DNA of 64,000 bases from a virus, in the IMG/VR virus record IMGVR_UViG_3300044611_001070, positions 1 through 64,000 of that record, one strand, 5' to 3'. The translations under genes were made by a program, and so were the position numbers. Numbering within the stretch: the first letter of the stretch is position 1; every line of letters starts with the position of its first letter. This document shows, in pieces, positions 61,572-64,000 of this stretch. The notes beneath the pieces are model-generated. The model made no database searches and was not told where the DNA came from. It saw only the letters and a list, made by a program, of their open reading frames with translations.

Positions 61572-62347
61572 TTAAAACTTTAATACACTTTTCTGATTTA
61601 CACATCCGTCTATTTAAAGACCACGATTTATACCGTTCAATATTGGAAACGGCAATTGAACAATGGAAAGAATTGTCTCCTGACCGTATTATATTTACGG
61701 GAGATTTAGTTCACTCTAAAAATCAAATGACACCTGAACTTATTGAATTCGTTGCTTGGATTTTAACTGAATGTTCATTAATTGCTAAAACAATTATTAT
61801 ACCAGGTAACCACGACTTTTTGGTAAACAACACCGAAAGAATGGATGCTCTTACTCCTATCATTAACTCTTTGAATAATGATAATATTGTATACTACAGA
61901 GATAGAGGTGTGTATGAGGATGATAACATTAGTTGGTGTGTTTATTCGCAGTATCAAGGAAATATTCCTCCTGATATTATTGAAGGTAAGGGTAGAAAAA
62001 TTGGGTTATTTCACGGACCTATTTCAGGTTTAAAAACAGATCTTGGATTTGAGTTTGGTGAAGAGGCGTATGATATTGAAAAGTTTGATGGGTTGGAAAC
62101 CGTTTTATGTGGTGACATTCACAAACGAGCTGAGTTCCAAATTAAAGGGGGTAAAGGTTATATGATTGGATCAACCATTCAAAACAACATTGGTGAAAGT
62201 ATAGGTAGACATGGATATGGTATATATGATGTTGAGACAAAGGAGTATAATTATACTGATTTACCTAATCCAAAACCATTTTTGAAGTTCTCCATTAAAT
62301 CATTTGAAGATATTGAGAATGGAACAGAAAGACTCCAAAATATTTAA
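61568..62347 (+). CDS. Recombination nuclease subunit gp47/Mre11-like (SbcD)
   Basis: A 259-residue calcineurin-like phosphoesterase with all five motifs: H-F-S-D-L-H-I-R (Asp10, His12), TGDLVHS near 44-50, PGNHDF near 79-84, FHGP near 149-152, and CGDIHKR near 180-186. With gp46 (SbcC/Rad50) it forms the end-resection nuclease that feeds UvsX. The gp46 gene is not in the window; the next gene is a coiled-coil protein but without an ATPase head. It overlaps the cysteine synthase by ATGA. T4 gp47 has 339 residues, so this is slightly short at the C-terminus. Confidence 0.87.
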   Translation: MIKTLIHFSDLHIRLFKDHDLYRSILETAIEQWKELSPDRIIFTGDLVHSKNQMTPELIEFVAWILTECSLIAKTIIIPGNHDFLVNNTERMDALTPIINSLNNDNIVYYRDRGVYEDDNISWCVYSQYQGNIPPDIIEGKGRKIGLFHGPISGLKTDLGFEFGEEAYDIEKFDGLETVLCGDIHKRAEFQIKGGKGYMIGSTIQNNIGESIGRHGYGIYDVETKEYNYTDLPNPKPFLKFSIKSFEDIENGTERLQNI

Positions 62348-63017
62348 TAAAGAAACTCTCGGCAGCGTCGAGAGTTTTTGTAAACTCAATAATATTGAGG
62401 ATAAGGAAGATTTCATCTACCTTTGTTTTAAACAAGGTTTTGACATTAAGAAGTTTGGTCTTTTGGGAGAAACACTTAATGAAAGTGAAAAACACTTAAA
62501 AACGGGTGGGATTGAAGAAAAACGGGTGGAAATTGAGGTAATCCGAGAAATACGGGTGGAAATACCGGTTGAAGTTATCAAAGAGGTTGAGAAAATAGTT
62601 GAGGTCATTAAAGAAGTGACTGTAGAAAAAGTGGTAATTAAAGAGGTTCCTGTGGATAGAGTGGTTGAGAAAATAATCTATACCACTGACAATATTCAAA
62701 TAAACGAACTTGGCGGAAAAATTGCCAAGTTGGAACAAGAACTTTCCACTAAAACCTCAGAAATGGAAAATATTTTCCAAAATAAAATGTCTAAAAAGGA
62801 TGAAGAGTTAGACGAACTTAGACGAAAATTAGACGACCCTGTAACAAATAATAAGTTAAATATGTTACAAAATACTTTACAGAATTTAAGAAATGACTTA
62901 TCATTGAAGAACGATAAAATAAATGAATTAGAAAAAATAAACCAGGAACTACAAAAAACGGCAAATTTACAAAACGCCACTTATATGAAAGGTTCCAATT
63001 TAAATAGTAGAATATGA
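62319..63017 (+). CDS. VPV-repeat / coiled-coil protein, unknown
   Basis: I choose ATG 62319 (232 residues), which overlaps gp47 by 29 bases; a TTG at 62304 would add five. Residues about 1-60 form a compact domain (TLGSVESFCKLNNIEDKEDF). Residues about 70-120 are a repeat of Val/Glu/Lys: VEVIKEVEKIVEVIKEV, then K-E-V-P-V-D-R-V-V-E-K. This resembles alveolin-type EKIVEVP repeats. The rest is a long coiled coil (about 130-215, K-L-E-Q-E-L-S-T-K). It may form filaments or a scaffold; no enzyme motif is present. It ends overlapping the membrane-protein gene by ATGA. Confidence 0.7.
   Translation: MEQKDSKIFNKETLGSVESFCKLNNIEDKEDFIYLCFKQGFDIKKFGLLGETLNESEKHLKTGGIEEKRVEIEVIREIRVEIPVEVIKEVEKIVEVIKEVTVEKVVIKEVPVDRVVEKIIYTTDNIQINELGGKIAKLEQELSTKTSEMENIFQNKMSKKDEELDELRRKLDDPVTNNKLNMLQNTLQNLRNDLSLKNDKINELEKINQELQKTANLQNATYMKGSNLNSRI
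62353..62380 (+). terminator. Hairpin with T-run inside the start of the coiled-coil gene
   Basis: AAACTCTCG pairs perfectly with CGAGAGTTT around a 7-base loop, followed by TTG, starting six bases after the gp47 stop. It looks like a terminator but lies in the first codons of the next gene. The codons there (CTC, GGC, AGC, GTC) are GC-richer than their surroundings, so the hairpin seems selected. It may partly terminate or act as a translational brake. Confidence 0.55.
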
Positions 63018-63367
63018 TACAATTAGTAATGTTTATGATCGCGGCATATGGAATGACGACGATCTTAGTGTATGGATCCATTTTCAATGGATTAAGAGAT
63101 AAAATTAAAATTGCAGGTGGAGATAAAGGTTATTTTTTAACTAGACCTACATTTAAATTTATATCAGATTTGATATCTTGTATATTATGTACGGGTACTT
63201 GGGTTGGATTTGTCTTATCCTTATTTTATTTTTCACCGGCTCATGAATTTATTGGACTTAATAAGTTTTTATCCGTATTTTTTGATGGAATGTTGTCCGC
63301 AGGATCGGTATGGGCAATCAATAGTATAATTGAATGGTTTGAAGAAAATAGACCAAGTAATAAATAA
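63014..63367 (+). CDS. Membrane protein with C-x-x-C-x-x-x-W motif (DUF1360-like)
   Basis: The 117-residue protein has an N-terminal helix (about 1-24), a second near 50-75 with S-C-I-L-C-T-G-T-W-V-G-F (56-66), and a third near 85-105. Cys pairs just before a Trp in membrane proteins recall DUF1360, whose function is unknown. The charged loop between helices (about 28-45) faces one side. It overlaps the coiled-coil gene by ATGA, which suggests a shared job at the membrane, but no experiment is implied. A holin is possible but the length and Cys motif are unusual. Confidence 0.7.
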   Translation: MIQLVMFMIAAYGMTTILVYGSIFNGLRDKIKIAGGDKGYFLTRPTFKFISDLISCILCTGTWVGFVLSLFYFSPAHEFIGLNKFLSVFFDGMLSAGSVWAINSIIEWFEENRPSNK

Positions 63368-63382
63368 AAACAAATATAAAAA

Positions 63383-63721
63383 ATGGGAAAAGCGGCAAAA
63401 ACACACAGAGCAAAAGTGGCAAAAAGAAACAACAAATTGGATCAAAAAAAATCAGGAATGCAAAAAGCGTTTGATAAGTTAATGGAAGAACAAATTCAAA
63501 AATTAAAAACCAACGAAGGTTTAAATGTAGGTTTATCTGGTAGTACACTACCATTTGAAGTATTTGATAAAGATCATTTAGATTCAATTGTGGATTTCAA
63601 AGGAAGACATCCCGAATTAATCATGGGTAATGACGAGGTATTAAGAGAAGAATTCCCACTTAACATTGAAGGAGATGATATGCCTTTAGATGTTGACACA
63701 ACAGAAGAAGAACAAAAATAA
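63383..63721 (+). CDS. Small protein with basic start and acidic end, unknown
   Basis: A 112-residue soluble protein. The start MGKAAKTHRAKVAKRNNKLD is strongly basic; the middle has SGSTLPFEVFDKDHLDSIVD; the tail is very acidic (DTTEEEQ). The charge asymmetry may suit a nucleic-acid-binding or assembly protein. No family recognised. It follows the membrane gene by 15 bases. Confidence 0.7.
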   Translation: MGKAAKTHRAKVAKRNNKLDQKKSGMQKAFDKLMEEQIQKLKTNEGLNVGLSGSTLPFEVFDKDHLDSIVDFKGRHPELIMGNDEVLREEFPLNIEGDDMPLDVDTTEEEQK

Positions 63722-63724
63722 TGA

Positions 63725-64000
63725 ATGGACTTGTTCAACCCACCAAGATTATTTAATTACAACATAATGATAAAAGATTTAGACTTTTCAAAGTACGAAA
63801 ATCCAACAATACAAGTTGTATGGGAAGACCTACAAGAAAATTTTACACAAGATAAGATTAAGAGTGTTAAACATTATTTCCAAAAGAAGTATAACACTAC
63901 CAATGTGAATGTGTTAACAAAGGTTAAGAACGTTGAGTCAGATACAATGCAAAGTATTGATGTGTCTGTTAATGTAACTGATGTTAATTATCAACTTGAT
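63725..64000 (+). CDS. N-terminal part of an unknown protein, 3' end outside window
   Basis: ATG at 63725 opens a frame that runs to the window end (92 codons). It begins MDLFNPPRLFNYN and continues with a mixed helix/strand pattern (NPTIQVVWEDLQENF, then DKIKSVKHYFQKKY). A second in-frame ATG at 63767 is an alternative start. The upstream stop of the previous gene is 4 bases away. I do not recognise the protein. Confidence 0.65.
   Translation, partial: MDLFNPPRLFNYNIMIKDLDFSKYENPTIQVVWEDLQENFTQDKIKSVKHYFQKKYNTTNVNVLTKVKNVESDTMQSIDVSVNVTDVNYQLD

Noticed and set aside
1-64000. tRNA genes, integrase or transposon ends
   Set aside because: Gaps are short and I saw no cloverleaf, recombinase gene or terminal repeats; a tRNA scan would be needed to exclude them fully.

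Overview
The window is a piece of a large, AT-rich genome of a virulent, contractile-tailed (T4-like) bacteriophage. The virion genes follow T4 logic: a gp15-like tail terminator, gp18 sheath, gp19 tube, gp26-like baseplate protein, tape measure, gp53/LysM-like protein, gp25 and gp6. Replication genes are also T4-type: gp32, UvsX, RNase H, gp41, gp61 and gp47. The host is probably a member of the Bacteroidota. Tail fibres carry SprB-type repeats, a DUF5522-like protein is present, leaders are A/T-rich and mostly lack Shine-Dalgarno sites, and one promoter candidate fits the flavobacterial TTG / TAnnTTT pattern. No tRNA, CRISPR array, integrase or transposase was seen. Capsid, portal, terminase and DNA polymerase must lie outside the window.

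Layout. 0-2 kb: neck and tail-terminator genes, then a tiny antisense ribbon-helix-helix gene. 2-22.4 kb: sheath, a HAD-like protein, tube, gp26-like/gp51-like overlapping pair, tape measure and two giant baseplate/hub proteins. 22.4-30.7 kb: two small or scaffold-like proteins, then replication and nucleotide genes (gp32, UvsX, RNase H, helicase, B12-dependent ribonucleotide reductase, DUF5522-like). 30.7-46.2 kb: baseplate wedge genes gp25 and gp6, a 1813-residue wedge protein with an internal hydrophobic block, and further tail proteins. 46.2-57.1 kb: adhesin/fibre region with SprB repeats, long Pro-Thr repeats, a glycosyltransferase-like gene, a RuvC-like resolvase and a fibre cassette on the minus strand. 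57.2-64 kb: primase, RecB-like nuclease, a run of very small overlapping genes, a cysteine-synthase homologue, a gp47/Mre11 nuclease, a VPV-repeat coiled-coil protein and membrane/small proteins.

How it works together. Virion transcription units are preceded by a strand-matched TATTTAT motif, on the minus strand too for the inverted fibre cassette, so it is probably a late promoter. Several units end in clear hairpin-plus-T terminators. The replication genes lack this motif, except the helicase.

The most striking structure is a pair of inverted Pro-Thr-coding repeats (48.4-49.1 kb and 55.4-55.8 kb). They contain identical 19-mers in the same codon phase within two fibre genes on opposite strands. 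Recombination between them would invert about 7 kb and exchange the fibre C-terminal domains in frame. Other points of interest are a likely +1 frameshift at the gp26/gp51 overlap, a gp32 with no cysteines and a bacterial-SSB-like tip, a phage cysteine synthase, transmembrane segments inside a baseplate protein, and possible capsid-targeting leaders.
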